From Torymus aiolomorphi (lineage: Eukaryota > Arthropoda > Insecta > Hymenoptera > Torymidae): a stretch of DNA of 64,000 nt. Below are positions 52,991 to 63,699 of the stretch, one piece after another. The notes under the pieces were generated by a model. It ran no database searches. It had not been told where the DNA came from and saw only the letters and a program-made list of their open reading frames with translations. The position numbers and the translations under genes are program-made. Numbering within the stretch: position 1 is the first letter of the stretch; each line of letters opens with the position of its first letter. Where the stretch lies: the NCBI GenBank assembly GCA_036365515.1, contig CM070873.1, forward strand, positions 220,976,376 through 221,040,375, in the 5' to 3' direction.

Positions 52991-53412
52991 TTAAAGAGTT
53001 TTATTTTTATTTTACAGTCACAGTACATGGATAATAGGATTGTTTTTTACACTTATTTATTTATTTATTTATTATTATTTTTTTTTGTTAATGGTTCTCA
53101 TGAAAATAAATATGGGACTAATATGGGAACTATATGGGATACTGGTGGGAATACTATGGCTCGATTCCAGTCCGAATTCGGCTCAGGCGGATATCTCCCA
53201 TATATTGCTCTAATGTGGCTTGCAATGGCCCATATATTGCCCATACTTGTCCAACACTGTGGGCAATATATGGCCCACAATTTTTCCTTCCTCCTAGAGG
53301 AAGCTTTGTGATAGTAAATTTTTGAGTTGTTGTAAAACATGTTATAATTGTGTTCCGAGGTGTTAGGAATCAAAATACATGGTTTTTGAAAAATGTCTGT
53401 ATGGATGTATGT

Positions 53413-53416
<4 letters not shown>

Positions 53417-53496
<80 letters not shown>

Positions 53497-53508
53497 TTGT
53501 GTGTGTGT

Positions 53509-53574
<66 letters not shown>
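53417..53574. repeat. (GT)n microsatellite
   Basis: A GT run with a short interruption near 53493-53513. Cys-Val and Thr-His frames across it are artefacts. It is part of repeat X copy 3. Confidence 0.95.
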
Positions 53575-53577
<3 letters not shown>

Positions 53578-54301
53578 CCTGGACCTCAGCTTCTACTCGG
53601 TCGATTTTGACCGGACAGGTCTCATTTTTTTTGTTTTTTTTTGCGTGATGGAAGGTCAAAAATCCGTTTTTTGATTGGGGCGATGCGTTTTTGTTTTTGT
53701 TTTTCAAATTTTCGATTTTCTCAAAACTGTTTTTTTTTTTTTTTTAATGATAGGATCGAGTTATTCGAATCTGATGAGTAGCGTTCGAAAGAAAATTAAA
53801 ATACCTATATTTTCTAAGAAAAAAAAAGTTTCTAGCTATCACGGTCAGTGCCGGTCTTAGGGCGGGGCGAGAAGGGCAGTCGCGCCGGGCCTCGCGCTGA
53901 CAGGAGCCCCGCGATGCAGGCCTGGACTGGCCATCGGGAATTCGGGAGAGCTCCCGGGGCCTGATTCTAAAAATGTCTCACACTCGAGACACACAAAATC
54001 CGAGAATAACCTTACCTATTATTTTATTCATATTTTATACATAATTTCAAAATTAATAATTTTTAATCTGCATAAATGAATATAATTATAATTATGTCAT
54101 CAATTGCTGCAAAAATGATAAATTTTGTTATTAAAAATTAATTAAAGGAATAAGCAAATTAAGTTTGAGGAAGCCACACGGGCAAATGAACTTTTTTCTT
54201 AGTGTAGTTTCCCTAGTCTACACTCCTAAGCTTATAATTTATTTTAAAATTATTTAACTGAGCAAATGATAAATTATTTAAACTTTTTAAGATTAAAAGT
54301 A

Positions 54302-54586
54302 TTAAGAATAATTATAAATATTCGGAATAATAACCTGTTTATATGACGGACATAAATCATGGTTGGCATCTAATGCAGTAGCTCTCATTATATTGTACGC
54401 ATTTTTTGTCAGGTTCGCCTCTATAAGCAATGCAAGCGCTTTCTCTGCAGTCAGCCTTACACTTTTATCATATTTTATAGGCTTTATAATTTCATTTGCA
54501 TTCTCTGCTTTACCTATAATGTCCATCAATTCCACTCCGCTTAAATTCGTTTCCATTCTCATTTTCTTTTTGCTACTTCGTAACAT
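54302..54586 (-). CDS. Short ORF, possible first exon of an element-associated protein
   Basis: 94 codons from ATG 54586. A basic start (LRSSKKKMRM) is followed by helices; the segment LTAEKALALLIEANLTKNAY, then MRATALDANHDLCPSYKQV, resembles a pattern (…SYNIMR…DVYPSYKQV…) that I recall from transposon-associated proteins of unknown function in invertebrates; the family name is not certain. After SYKQ the DNA reads CAG|GTTATT, a weak donor, so the last residues may be intronic. Composition is clearly protein-like compared with neighbouring frames. Function unknown. Confidence 0.4.
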   Translation of the reverse strand: MLRSSKKKMRMETNLSGVELMDIIGKAENANEIIKPIKYDKSVRLTAEKALALLIEANLTKNAYNIMRATALDANHDLCPSYKQVIIPNIYNYS

Positions 54587-55108
54587 TCTTCATTACTTAA
54601 ATTAGAACTGATATGAGCTCTATATATCTAAAACTATACCGTTTAATGGCCATGACAGAAATGTTTAATTTTTATAAAACTTGAACTCTTGTGCAGCTTT
54701 ATAATATTATTAATTTTTTATTATTTTAGTGTTTCTATTACATTTGGTTATATTTTAAGTTATTTATATTTGTTCACCATTAACAGGAGTCATCGAGCGC
54801 GGGAGCGCTTCGAAGGCAAGTATAGAAAGAGGCTAGGAGTCGACCGTGCCATTCACTCTTCGAAATAGGTGTCCGATATATACAGATTTCCGAATCGTAA
54901 CCAAAACGTATCTAAACGTATGAAAAAGTACGCAAACGTAACAGGAACGTATGTTTTTATTTCTGTTCGGGCATTAATAGGTTTCAGGGATAGCAATAAA
55001 TTCATTGCTTTTTTTGTCAAATATATATATATATTACTTTTCTGTACAAATTTCCTGTAATATAAAGTCATTCCTGAGACAAAGACTGTTCCTCTGAAAA
55101 TACGTTAA

Positions 55109-55150
55109 GTGGACGACGTTTCGGACACTTTTTTGTCTCTTGTCCAGACT
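55109..55150 (-). ncRNA. Second hammerhead-like motif (Penelope-type terminal repeat remnant)
   Basis: Minus strand GGACAAGAGACAAAAAAGTG + TCC forms stem II and is followed by GAAACGTCGTCC. The CUGAUGA box is missing between CTG and GGAC. GACGACGTTTCGG in sense is typical of Penelope-like terminal repeats. No RT is adjacent. Confidence 0.35.
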
Positions 55151-55478
55151 TTTTATTAAACAGATGAAATTACACTATAAAATACTTTAAATAAAACTAA
55201 CTGCACTAACATAAATGGCTGGCGTCAGAATGAACTTCAAACAATTTATTTATAAATAACATAATTTGGTCAAAATAAATAAAAAAAGCTTTTTGTTCAC
55301 ATACTAAATAGCTACGACAGATTAGTTAACAAGAGCATTACAAGAAGAATTTCAATGAAATTGTGCCGGTTCATTAGATCCCGCAGTATTCCACACCACC
55401 CAGGAGGTTCTGCCCAAGGCGCGTTAGATTTTATAGTGGACCTTCGCCAATAGCCATATTATACCACTTAATAATGGG

Positions 55479-55952
55479 TTAAATTTTTGGATTATTAATG
55501 ATTTCTTTTTCCAACATAGCAATTTTTCCTTCTAATATACATTGTGTCTTGATAATGTTTTGCTGATTGAACCATATTTTTCTCTTTTGATACAAATTTT
55601 CCTGTGCCTCTCTCCCCTCAATTTCCAAAATGTACAATTCCTGGTTCATTTGTCTATTCATCTGATTTAAACTCTCAATAGCCTGCACGCAACTATTATT
55701 TTTAATTATTTTATCCATAAGAGTTAATGATTCAGGTATTCCTTTGATCCCTAGCTTTTCCCTCAAGCGCTCCAAATCTTCTTGGACCTTTTCAATCTTT
55801 TTGTCTATTTCGATACTCTCGGTATACACACAGTATTTATGAGCATGCGTTGTTTTTATCTTTTTTAAATGCTTGCCTTCACTACCCATCGTATTATCGT
55901 CAAGCTCCGGTCTTTTCCGCTTCTCTGTCGCAATTGATGGGATGAACTCCAT
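55479..55952 (-). CDS. Coiled-coil protein of unknown function, element-borne
   Basis: 157 codons from ATG 55952, open. The basic N-terminus has a possible nuclear localisation signal (EKRKRPE, KHLKKIKTT), then a long predicted coiled coil: IEIDKKIEKVQEDLERLREK, and later QMNRQMNQELYILEIEGREA to KIAMLEKEIINN. Almost all charged or Gln/Leu residues, few aromatics. No catalytic motif. It lies upstream, in the same sense, of the hammerhead-like motif at 55109-55150, so it may be an N-terminal or ORF1 piece of a Penelope-like or other retroelement; equally it could be a captured host fragment. I do not recognise it. Confidence 0.45.
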   Translation of the reverse strand: MEFIPSIATEKRKRPELDDNTMGSEGKHLKKIKTTHAHKYCVYTESIEIDKKIEKVQEDLERLREKLGIKGIPESLTLMDKIIKNNSCVQAIESLNQMNRQMNQELYILEIEGREAQENLYQKRKIWFNQQNIIKTQCILEGKIAMLEKEIINNPKI

Positions 55953-56099
55953 TTCTAAATTTAAAAATACTCTGCTAAAATTGAAATTTAACGGTGATTC
56001 AATGTTACTTGTAGCAAGTAAGTACTTTGTTGGAAGATACTCCTAGACTTAGATGCTTCCTCGCCAAAAGATATTTTGAATGTGATCTTCAAAACCCTT

Positions 56100-56499
56100 G
56101 TGAGCCTTATTTATACTTGAGTGGAAGGCTAACCTAGTCGGGAAATACCCCCTCTACTTTACTAGTGGAAGAGGGTTAGGGTGTCTCCTCTGCATGCCTT
56201 TTCTGCTCCCATTAGTAAATGGGGGGGGGCTATTTTCCCGTTTTGGTTTGCCTTTGGCTCAGGTATAATTAAGGCATGCAAGGTCCCTCTAATCCGTTTC
56301 GAGATAGGATCAGATGGATTGATGGATTACTTCTAGGTACATCAACATAAATTCTACAAGTTTATGACCATTGTCATAAGTAAGAAAGTGCTGGGAAGTT
56401 AGGGAAATTACAAAAATCTTAATTATGGTAGTAGTCTAGGAGCCAGGTAGGGTTTCGTGGCCAATTAAAGTGCCACGGCTGAAAACAACTCATTATGAT
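56100..56499. other. Noncoding; includes an isolated TAGTCTAGG end
   Basis: GTAGTCTAGGAGCCAGGTAG + GGTTTCGTGGCC at 56431 matches the ends of the foldback elements at 11191 and 61541, but no inverted partner follows, so it is a solitary end. A G-run (GGGGGGGGG) is at 56222. Confidence 0.5.
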
Positions 56500-56675
56500 C
56501 AGCCCCGGTCTTACGTATTATGAGACATGGGGAAAATATTTATTGCGGGGCCTACTTAAGGGGAGGATTTTCCTAATGAAATTCAGAATTGCTTGAAAAA
56601 GTACAAATATTGTCAAGAAAATACAAATGTATAGCCAAGGGAGTTGATGTATACATAAAAACGATTATTTAATAG
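56500..56675. repeat. Inverted copy of the right end of the hAT insertion
   Basis: CAGCCCCGGTCTTACGTATTATGAGAC... through GGGAGTTGATGTATACATAAAAACG is the reverse complement of 59357-59528. Thus 56500-59528 forms a sub-element with ~170-bp inverted arms around the satellite. Confidence 0.8.
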
Positions 56676-56699
56676 TATATTACGACACAAGGCCAGGAA

Positions 56700-57470
56700 G
56701 TTGGATTTCCTGGCCAAGTGTCATATACTATTTTTCTTCATCCCCCGCCGAAAGTACGCCTATATAGTTTTGATATTAATTAGTAAAATAGCGTTCTTTG
56801 TTGCTAACTACGACTTGGCCATATGTATAAAAGGCCTGCTTCAGCGCTACTTTACATATCGCGGAGCGTAAGCTCGACTTCTCCTTTTTTTTGATGCCCG
56901 CCCGACTTTTGCAAAACCGAGGCTTCGCCTCGGTTTTGCTGGTCGGGTCGGGCATCAAAAACACTAGCAAAAGATACTTAAAAGAGATGATGGACCAACA
57001 ATATGTACATACTTAATTGATACTCATTTCAACTACAGAACAACCTCTCAATGGTTCCTCTGTTTGTCTTTTTCTATCCCATAAGCGGTACATTACAGAA
57101 TGAGAGTTAAAAAACTTTCACATATAAGTATATAGTTACACCATGTCTTGAAACTCAAAATGTAAACATCATGTCTATATATGTATAGAAGCTTTCTGAC
57201 AGCGTGTATGCAATATAAGAACATAATTGATTATCAGAGTTATAAATATATTGTTCAATATATTAATAATAACATAAAATTAATTTAATACGCCTATATC
57301 TTTTCAATTTTCCGATTTTACAAATGATTTTCTTGTCATAACATTTGGAAGAGTTAGCATAGTTTAGGTTACAACACGTGCGCTGTCGCGGACGTTGCCA
57401 CGCAACGATCAACAAAGAGCGGCCACAAAAGTCGCGAAATCGAGCCGGGAAGACCGTACTTTCGGCTAGG
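56700..57470. other. Noncoding spacer inside the hAT sub-element
   Basis: GCAAAACCGAGGCTTCGCCTCGGTTTTGC (~56913-56941) is a strong hairpin flanked by CCCGAC and GTCGGG; it looks like a rho-independent-style fold but in this context is just a palindrome. No gene. Confidence 0.4.
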
Positions 57471-57479
57471 GGATGAAGA

Positions 57480-59370
57480 AAATAATTTTTAAACCCAAGT
57501 AGGCGGGGATATGAGGTCCGCGCATGCTAGGGAATTACATAGACGTGCAACAATAAGCAAGACAATTATTTAAACAATTTTAAACCAAACTATCCGGGGG
57601 ATATGAGGTCCACGCATGTAAGGGAGTCATGTAGACATGAAAAAATAAGGAAAATGATTATTTAAATAATTTTTAAACCCAAGTAGCCGGGGGACGCGAG
57701 GTCCACGCATATTAAGTAATTACGTAGCCATGCAACAATAAGCAAGACAATTATTTAAGCAATTTTTAAACCCAAGTAGGCGAGGGATACGAGGTCGACG
57801 CATATTAGGGAATTACGTAGACATGCATTAATAAACAAGACTATTATTTGAATAATTTTTAAACCCAAGTATCCGGGAGACGCGAGTTCCAAGCATATAA
57901 CGGAGTTACGTAGACGCGAGACGTAAGCAAGACGATTATTTGAATAATTTTTAAACCCAAGTAGCCGGGGGACACGAGGTCCACGAATATAATGGTGTCA
58001 TGAAGACATGAAACAATAAGCAAAACGATTATTTAAATAATTTGTGTACCCAAGTAGCCGGGGAACGCGGGGTCCACGCATATAAGGGAATCAAGTTATA
58101 GATGTTAAGAATTTTGGAAATAAAAGTCTTGCTTACGTCGTAAGTCTACATAACTCCGTAATAAGCGTGGAACTCGCATCCCCCGGGTACTTGGGTTTAA
58201 ATAATACATTATGTAACGAGGGGCTGTAGTCGCAGATTATTCCCGCGGGTGCCCGAGCGTGCGTAGCGAAGCGAGATGTATTTTTTCGTAGCGGCCACAT
58301 CCACTGTAGCCGTTTCATAGATTTAAAAAGTTATTTTGTATTAATGTGTTATATAATTTTGTTAGTTTTAACCCAATTCACCATAAAAGTAAAAAATTAG
58401 ACTATGTTACATTATTCTCGCATGTGCGGGAATAAAGTACTTTATAGAGGATCCAGACGCCACTTTTGCGGCGCTTGTCAGGCTATAAAAGGGCCATTAT
58501 AGTAGAGATGGGAATAAAATTATTTAAATAAGCGTTTTGCTTATTTTTCATGTCTACATGACTCCCTTATATGCTTGTATCTCGCATCCCCGGCTACTTG
58601 CGTTTAAAATTGTTTAAATAATAGTCTTGCTTATTGTTGCACATCTACGTAATTCCCTAATATGGGTGGATCTCATATCCCCCGCCTACTTGGGTTTAAA
58701 CATTATTTAAATAATCGTTTTGCTTAGTTTTTCATGTCTACATTACTCCCTTACGTGCATGGACCTCATATCCCCGGCTATTTGAGTTTAAAAATTGTTT
58801 AAATAATTGTCTTGCTTATTTTTACACGTCTACGTAATTCCCTAATATGCGTGGATCTCATATCTCCTGCCTACTTGGGTTTAAAAATTATTTAAATAAT
58901 CGTTTTGCTTATTATTTTGTGTCTTCATGACTCCTTCATATTCGTGAATCTCGCGACCCCCGGCTACTTGGGTTTAAAAATTATTCAAATAATCGTCTTG
59001 CTTACGTCGCACGTCTACGTAACTCCGCTATATGCTTGGAACTCGCGTCCCCCGGATACTTGGGTTTAAAAATGATTTAAATAATAGTCTTGCTTATTAA
59101 TGCATGTATACGTAATTTCCTAATATGCGTGGACCTCGTATCCCCCGCCTACTTGGGATTAAATATTGTTTAAATAATTGTCTTGCTTATTGTTGCATGT
59201 CTACGTAATTCCCTAATATGTGTGGACCTCGCGTCCCCCGACTACTTGGGTTTAAAAATTATTTAAATAATTGTCTTGCTTATTGTTGCACGTCTACGTA
59301 ATTCCCTAACATGCGCGGACCTCATATCCTCCGCCTTCTTGGGTTTAAAAATTATTTAAATAATCGTTTT
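57480..59370. repeat. ~90-bp satellite in two opposite blocks
   Basis: Unit: AATAATTTTTAAACCCAAGT + AGCCGGGGGACGCGAGGTCC + ACGCATATAAGGGAaTtACG + TAGACATGCAACAATAAGCA. Seven units run plus sense to ~58110, one minus unit to ~58200, then a ~310-bp non-repeat spacer (58200-58510), then about ten minus-sense units to ~59370. The whole is a giant hairpin with each arm itself a tandem array. Confidence 0.85.
58201..58512. other. Spacer at the centre of the inverted satellite
   Basis: GC-richer DNA with GTGCCCGAGCGTGCGTAGCG near 58250, and GCCACTTTTGCGGCGCTTGT + CAGGCTATAAAAGGGCC with a TATA-like TATAAAAG at 58484. No ORF of note; a promoter is possible but only on the TATA-like match. Confidence 0.3.
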
Positions 59371-60280
59371 TATGTATACATCAACTCCCTTGGCTATACA
59401 TTTGTATTTTCTTGAGAATATTTGTACTTTTTCAAGCAATTCTGAATTTCATTAGGGAAATGCTCCCCTTAAGTAGGCCCCGCAATAAATATTTGCCCCA
59501 GGTCTCATAATACGTAAGACCGGCACTGATCACGGTTCTTTTGTTATTAATAAAAACGTGTTTTCTTTTAGAAGCTTATAACTCCTAAACTTAACGGTCA
59601 ATTTTTTTTTGAGAAAAATCATGATAATACAGAATATAAATAGCTATAATCTGTTAAAATTTGAATACATTCTGTAGGCTAGATTTTGAGTAAAAAATTG
59701 AAAAATGAAAAAAATCAGTTTTGTATGTCCAACGATTACAAGAGTAAAATTGACTTAATGGCTTCAAAATTCCTTTTAGAGGTAGATTTTTTATAGTTCT
59801 CGGTCGAGTTCTTTGGGCAAAATGATTGGTCCATAAATTTCAGAGATATTTGAGGTTAAAAATTTTTTGACATTTTTTAAAAATCGTAATTTCTTGAGAA
59901 CGGCTCTTTGTATCTGAATGGGGTGGGCGGCATTCGAAAGAGAATTAAAATACCTATATTTTCTAAAAAAAATTAATTTTCTATCTATCACGGTTCTTTA
60001 GTTATCATCAAAAATAAAAACGTGTTTTTTTTTTAAATCATAACTCCAATGATGTGTAACAAAATTAATTAAAATGTTTAAAAATTATATCTATTATAAT
60101 CTGTTATAATTATGAATTATGCATTATGAATGCATTATATTCTGCATTATTATAATTTATTTGTGAGTTATGAACTTTTTTAAAAAAACACGTTTTTGTT
60201 AATAACAAAAGAACAATGATAGCTATAAATTTTTTTTTTTCTTAAAAAATATGAATTATGAAATATAATATAAAAAAAAC

Positions 60281-60434
60281 GGCATGGTGTGGTTTGTGCA
60301 CATAAGAATTATGCACATATTTATTGTGCATACTTTAGCATTGGTGTATATCTATATCTATGTGTATACTCCAATGCTAAAGTGTGCACAATAAATATGT
60401 GCATAATTCTTATGTGCACAAACCACACCATGCC
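60281..60434. mobile_element. 154-bp near-perfect palindrome, 8-bp duplication
   Basis: GGCATGGTGTGGTTTGTGCA... to its complement, about 70-bp arms and a ~12-nt loop. AAAAAAAC lies on both sides; repeat X copy 1 (34050-34075) shows the same place without it. hAT-sized MITE by duplication length. Confidence 0.85.
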
Positions 60435-60752
60435 AAAAAAACACGTTTTTATTAATAACAAAACAACAGTGATAGCTATTTGTTTTATTATAAAATATAG
60501 ATATTTTACTTCTATTTCAAATGATAACTTTATTTATCAGCTCAAAATTTATAAAAATTTGATATAAATAAATAATAAATAAATAAATAAAATTAAAAAT
60601 TAACAATTTTTAATATTCATAAATGAATTTAATTATAATTATGCAATAAATTTTTTAAAAAATTATAAATTTTGTTATTAAAAATTAATTAAAGGAATCA
60701 ACAAATTACGGTTGAGGAAGCTACGGGTCAATGAATTGGCAGCGGTTTTTTT

Positions 60753-61119
60753 TTGTGATTATTGTTATTTCCCTCACGTTGGATTCGTTCGTCCAATGGC
60801 GCCCCTACCTCGCTTTCAAACATCTTGTTTTCCTATTTTTACCCCCCCCCCCTCCTCTCTCTCCAGTTTGCTGTTTAAGAAAGATTGTAAATATGATTCA
60901 AAAGTATTTTTTAAAATACAATAGTTTTTAGTCTGACATTTTACTATTGGCCGAAAATTTATAAAATACATAATACTCGGCATAGATATTGTTAGTGAGG
61001 ACTCATTAAATATAGTGTATTCTAGCTCGCGTAAATTGTCACCCAAGCTGAAGACGGGGGGTGTCAAACGCGAGATGTGGACTGGTCAATTTTCTTCCCG
61101 TGGTGGCTAGTGCGTATAT
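60753..61119. other. Intergenic, nothing recognised
   Basis: A C-run with CTCTCTC near 60842 and no gene or paired ends. Confidence 0.4.
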
Positions 61120-61535
61120 ATCGTCGGCTGGAAGAGAAAAAGTCCTATCTCAGCTTCGCGTGGAAAAAAGTCCTATCTCAGCTTCGCGTGGAAAATAGTC
61201 CTATCTCAGCTTCGCGCGTAAGAAAGTCCTATCTCGGACACTAAAAAAACTAAATTTTGTCTTTAAATCGAATACTTCACAATAAAAGTATATATTGATG
61301 TATAATGGCAAGATAGAGAAATAATTTCGCTAGCATAACCAGCTTAGGGTGAAACGGAGACGCGATTATTTAAAACTCTACAGCGGTTCTCAACTTAAAC
61401 GTCAGTAAAAACGCGTAGTGCCCGAGATAGGATTTTATTGCGCGCGAAGCCGAAATAGGACTATTTTCCACGCGAAGTCGAGATAGGACTTTTTTCCACG
61501 CGCAGTCGAAATAGGACATTCTCCCAGCCGACGAT
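61120..61535. mobile_element. Inverted-repeat element with repeated subterminal motif
   Basis: TCGTCGGCTGG left, CCAGCCGACGA right. Just inside each end the motif AGTCCTATCTCaGCTTCGCG is tandemly repeated three to four times every ~32 bp, in opposite sense on the two sides. ~415 bp, no ORF. It abuts the foldback element at 61541. Confidence 0.75.
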
Positions 61536-62300
61536 GTACTTATAGTCTAGGCGCAAAGTACTTTTTCGTGGTCGATTGATGGCCACACCTCCGAGTAGTT
61601 GTTTTTAATGTATTTTTTTTCGCTGAACACGAATCTTCAACTCGGAAGTCCGAAAAGTGGTCAGGAAAAAAGTTATTAATAATTTAATTGTTTAAAAATT
61701 TATAAAAAAGTAAGTAAACACGATATTATTATTTGTGAGGTGTCAAATTGTTCGTATTTTAATAAAAAATAAGACCGTTTTTGCGGAATTAAAAAAAATA
61801 ATTAGAAGAAAAGTTATGGCAAAAAGAGTACGAATAACCTTACTTTTCACCATTTTCGCACATTGTTTTCAAGATATCTCCGGTTTTAATAATCATATCG
61901 AGGTCTACCAGATCGCATTTTAAAGAAGAAGTTGTGTAGAATCAAATAGTATATTTTTGGAAAACATCGATTTAGATATCAGAAAAACAACGGAAAAGAA
62001 AAAATTATGGCAATAAATGTCGATTATATTTGTTTATATCTTTTTATACAGGTCTAATATTAAGAATTATGAACAAAATATAATTATTATTATTCTTTAA
62101 ATCATGACCTTTATAATTATACATATTTTTATATGATTATCTTATTTATATCGCGCTAAAACTGTATCAAAGTGTGCAGTACTCGCAGGAGCACCACGCG
62201 CGGCGCTTGACTGTATCAGAACGTAAGCGCGTACGCGCTATTATGTATATTTCTATTTGTATTTTGACAATAAGTAGCATTTATCTATTTTATATTGTTA

Positions 62301-62538
62301 CACTGATAAAAATGTGTGTAGTCACTACTACTATATCGTATAGTTCTGAAAATATTGTTACGGTTTCTATTTTTTTTTCAGTAAAATATACATATTGTAT
62401 TAGTTATTGATACTATATTTTAGTAGTTTTATTATTGTAAATGCAACCATAATATTAAGTAAATTTCACTATAAAATATGGTTGTAACAATTTTGCACTA
62501 TACATTATGGCAATAGTAACTATATTTTCACCTCAGTG
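62301..62538. mobile_element. MITE nested in the left arm of the foldback
   Basis: CACTGATAAAAATGTGTGT left, CACCTCAGTG right; interior built from TACTATATTTTAGTAGT and TTACTATAAAATATGGTTG words. The right arm of the foldback has no counterpart, so it inserted after the palindrome formed. Confidence 0.5.
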
Positions 62539-63364
62539 ATAATAATATCAAACCAATTTCTTAATAATTTTATTATATAAAATTATTTTATAAAATATTA
62601 ATATTTATAATATAAATATTTTTTTATTTTATATCTTATTTTTACAATAAGATATCCATGTAACAGTATAAATAGAATATATTGCAAAAATATATTCAAT
62701 AAAAATTAGATTACGGAATGTGATTTCTATTTAATTATTATTCATTATATATTATTTATTCTTAATAAAATATTCAATTTTTTTTATAAAACTATTTGAA
62801 AATAATTTGATATTATTAACTTCAATATAAAACAGATAAATGCTACTTATTGTCAAAATATGAATAGAAATATACATAATAGCGCGTACGCGCTTACGTT
62901 CTGATACAGTCGAGCGCGGCGCGCGGTGCTCCTGCGAGCACCGCACACTTTGATGCAGTTTTAGCGCGATATAAATAAGATAATTATATAAAAATATATA
63001 TAATTATAAAGGTCATGACTCAAGGAATAATAATAATTATATTTTGTTCATAATTCTTAACATTAGATCTGTGTAAAAAGATATAAACAAATACAATCGA
63101 CATTTTTTGCCATACTTTTTTGTTTTCCGTTGTTTTTCGATATCTGAATCGATGTTTTCCAAAAAAAAATTATATACTATTCGATTCTACACAACTTCTT
63201 CTTTAAAATGCGATCTGGTAGACCTCGATATGATTATTAGAACGGGAGATATCTTAAAAACAATGCGCGAAAATGGTGAAAAGTTAGGTTATTCGTACTC
63301 TTTTTGCCATAACTTTTCTTCTGATTATTTTTTTTTAATTCCGCAAAAACGGTCTTATTATTTA

Positions 63365-63467
63365 CAGTCCTCCTTCAGAATACCGCCGCCGTGTGTCCTT
63401 TTCTATCTCATAAACAACTCGTTAGAATAAGAGAGACACATAGCGGCGGTATTCTGAAGGACTACTG
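63365..63467. mobile_element. 103-bp palindromic MITE with TA duplication
   Basis: CAGTCCTCCTTCAGAATACC + GCCGCC left with its complement on the right (one extra base), TA on each side (63363 and 63468). The matching place in the left arm (~61755-61775, AATAAAAAATAAGACC) lacks it: an empty site. TA duplication fits Tc1/mariner-type MITEs. Confidence 0.85.
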
Positions 63468-63699
63468 TATTAAAATACGAACAATTTGACACCTCGCAAG
63501 TAATAATATCGTATTTACTTACTTCTTTATGAATTTTTAAACAATTAAATTGTTAATAACTTTTTTCCTGATCACTTTTCGGACTTCCGAGTTGAAGATT
63601 CGTGTTAAGCGAAAAAAAATACATTAAAAACAACTACTCGGAGGTGTGGCCATCAATCGGCCACGAAAAGGTACTTTGCGCCTAATTACTTTGTAACGT

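Larger units (their letters stand above)
51640..53285. mobile_element. Two tRNA-headed SINE-like arms, head to head
   Basis: TTGTGGGCCATATATTGC at 51650 returns as GCAATATATGGCCCACAA ending at ~53281. The arms (~360 bp) also share CCACCAGTATCCCATATAG and TTCATGAGAACCATTAAC. At the inner end of each is a tRNA-like A/B box region, and inward of it TGAGCTATTTAGTTATA and TATAATTAAATAGCTCA are also inverted, centre near 52865. Another element (51997-52806) is inserted in the left arm. It sits just left of repeat X copy 3. Confidence 0.7.
53846..59528. mobile_element. hAT-type insertion, 5.7 kb, 8-bp target duplication
   Basis: CAGTGCCGGTCTTA left and TAAGACCGGCACTG right: a 14-bp TIR, flanked by ATCACGGT at 53838-53845 and 59529-59536. 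The unoccupied site is seen in repeat X copy 1 (TATCACGGTTCTTT, ~33668). Eight-base duplication and CA-TG type ends fit hAT. No hAT transposase is visible; the interior is a mosaic: a second hAT-like end at ~53917 (CAGGCCTGGACTGGCC), a repeat X tail, two unknown ORFs, and an inverted satellite. Confidence 0.85.
53284..60752 (+). repeat. Dispersed repeat X, copy 3, split by a hAT insertion
   Basis: Starts CTTCCTCCTAGAGGAAGCTT, continues through a (GT)n tract to TAGCTATCACGGT (53845), resumes at ATCACGGTTCTTTTG (59529) and ends GAGGAAGCTACGGGTCAATG + AATTGGCAGCGGTTTTTT (60752). Without the insertion ~1.8 kb. The right portion also carries a 154-bp palindrome not present in copy 1. A further tail of this family is at ~54020-54195 inside the insertion. 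Confidence 0.75.
61541..63690. mobile_element. 2.1-kb foldback element, TAGTCTAGGCGC end
   Basis: TAGGCGCAAAGTACTTTTTCG (61548) returns inverted as CGAAAAGGTACTTTGCGCCTA, ending 63684. Arms of ~750 bp share TTAACAATTTAATTGTTTAA with the element at 11191. The same open frames (RKRVRAIMYIS) occur in both arms as mirror images, not genes. Two MITEs are nested: 62301-62538 and 63365-63467. Confidence 0.8.

Noticed and set aside
53350..53707. Cys-Val and Thr-His open frames
   Set aside because: They are translations of the (GT)n tract in repeat X copy 3.
56905..56945. Rho-independent-type terminator (strong GC hairpin)
   Set aside because: No bacterial context and no adjacent gene; it is one of many palindromes in the hAT insertion.
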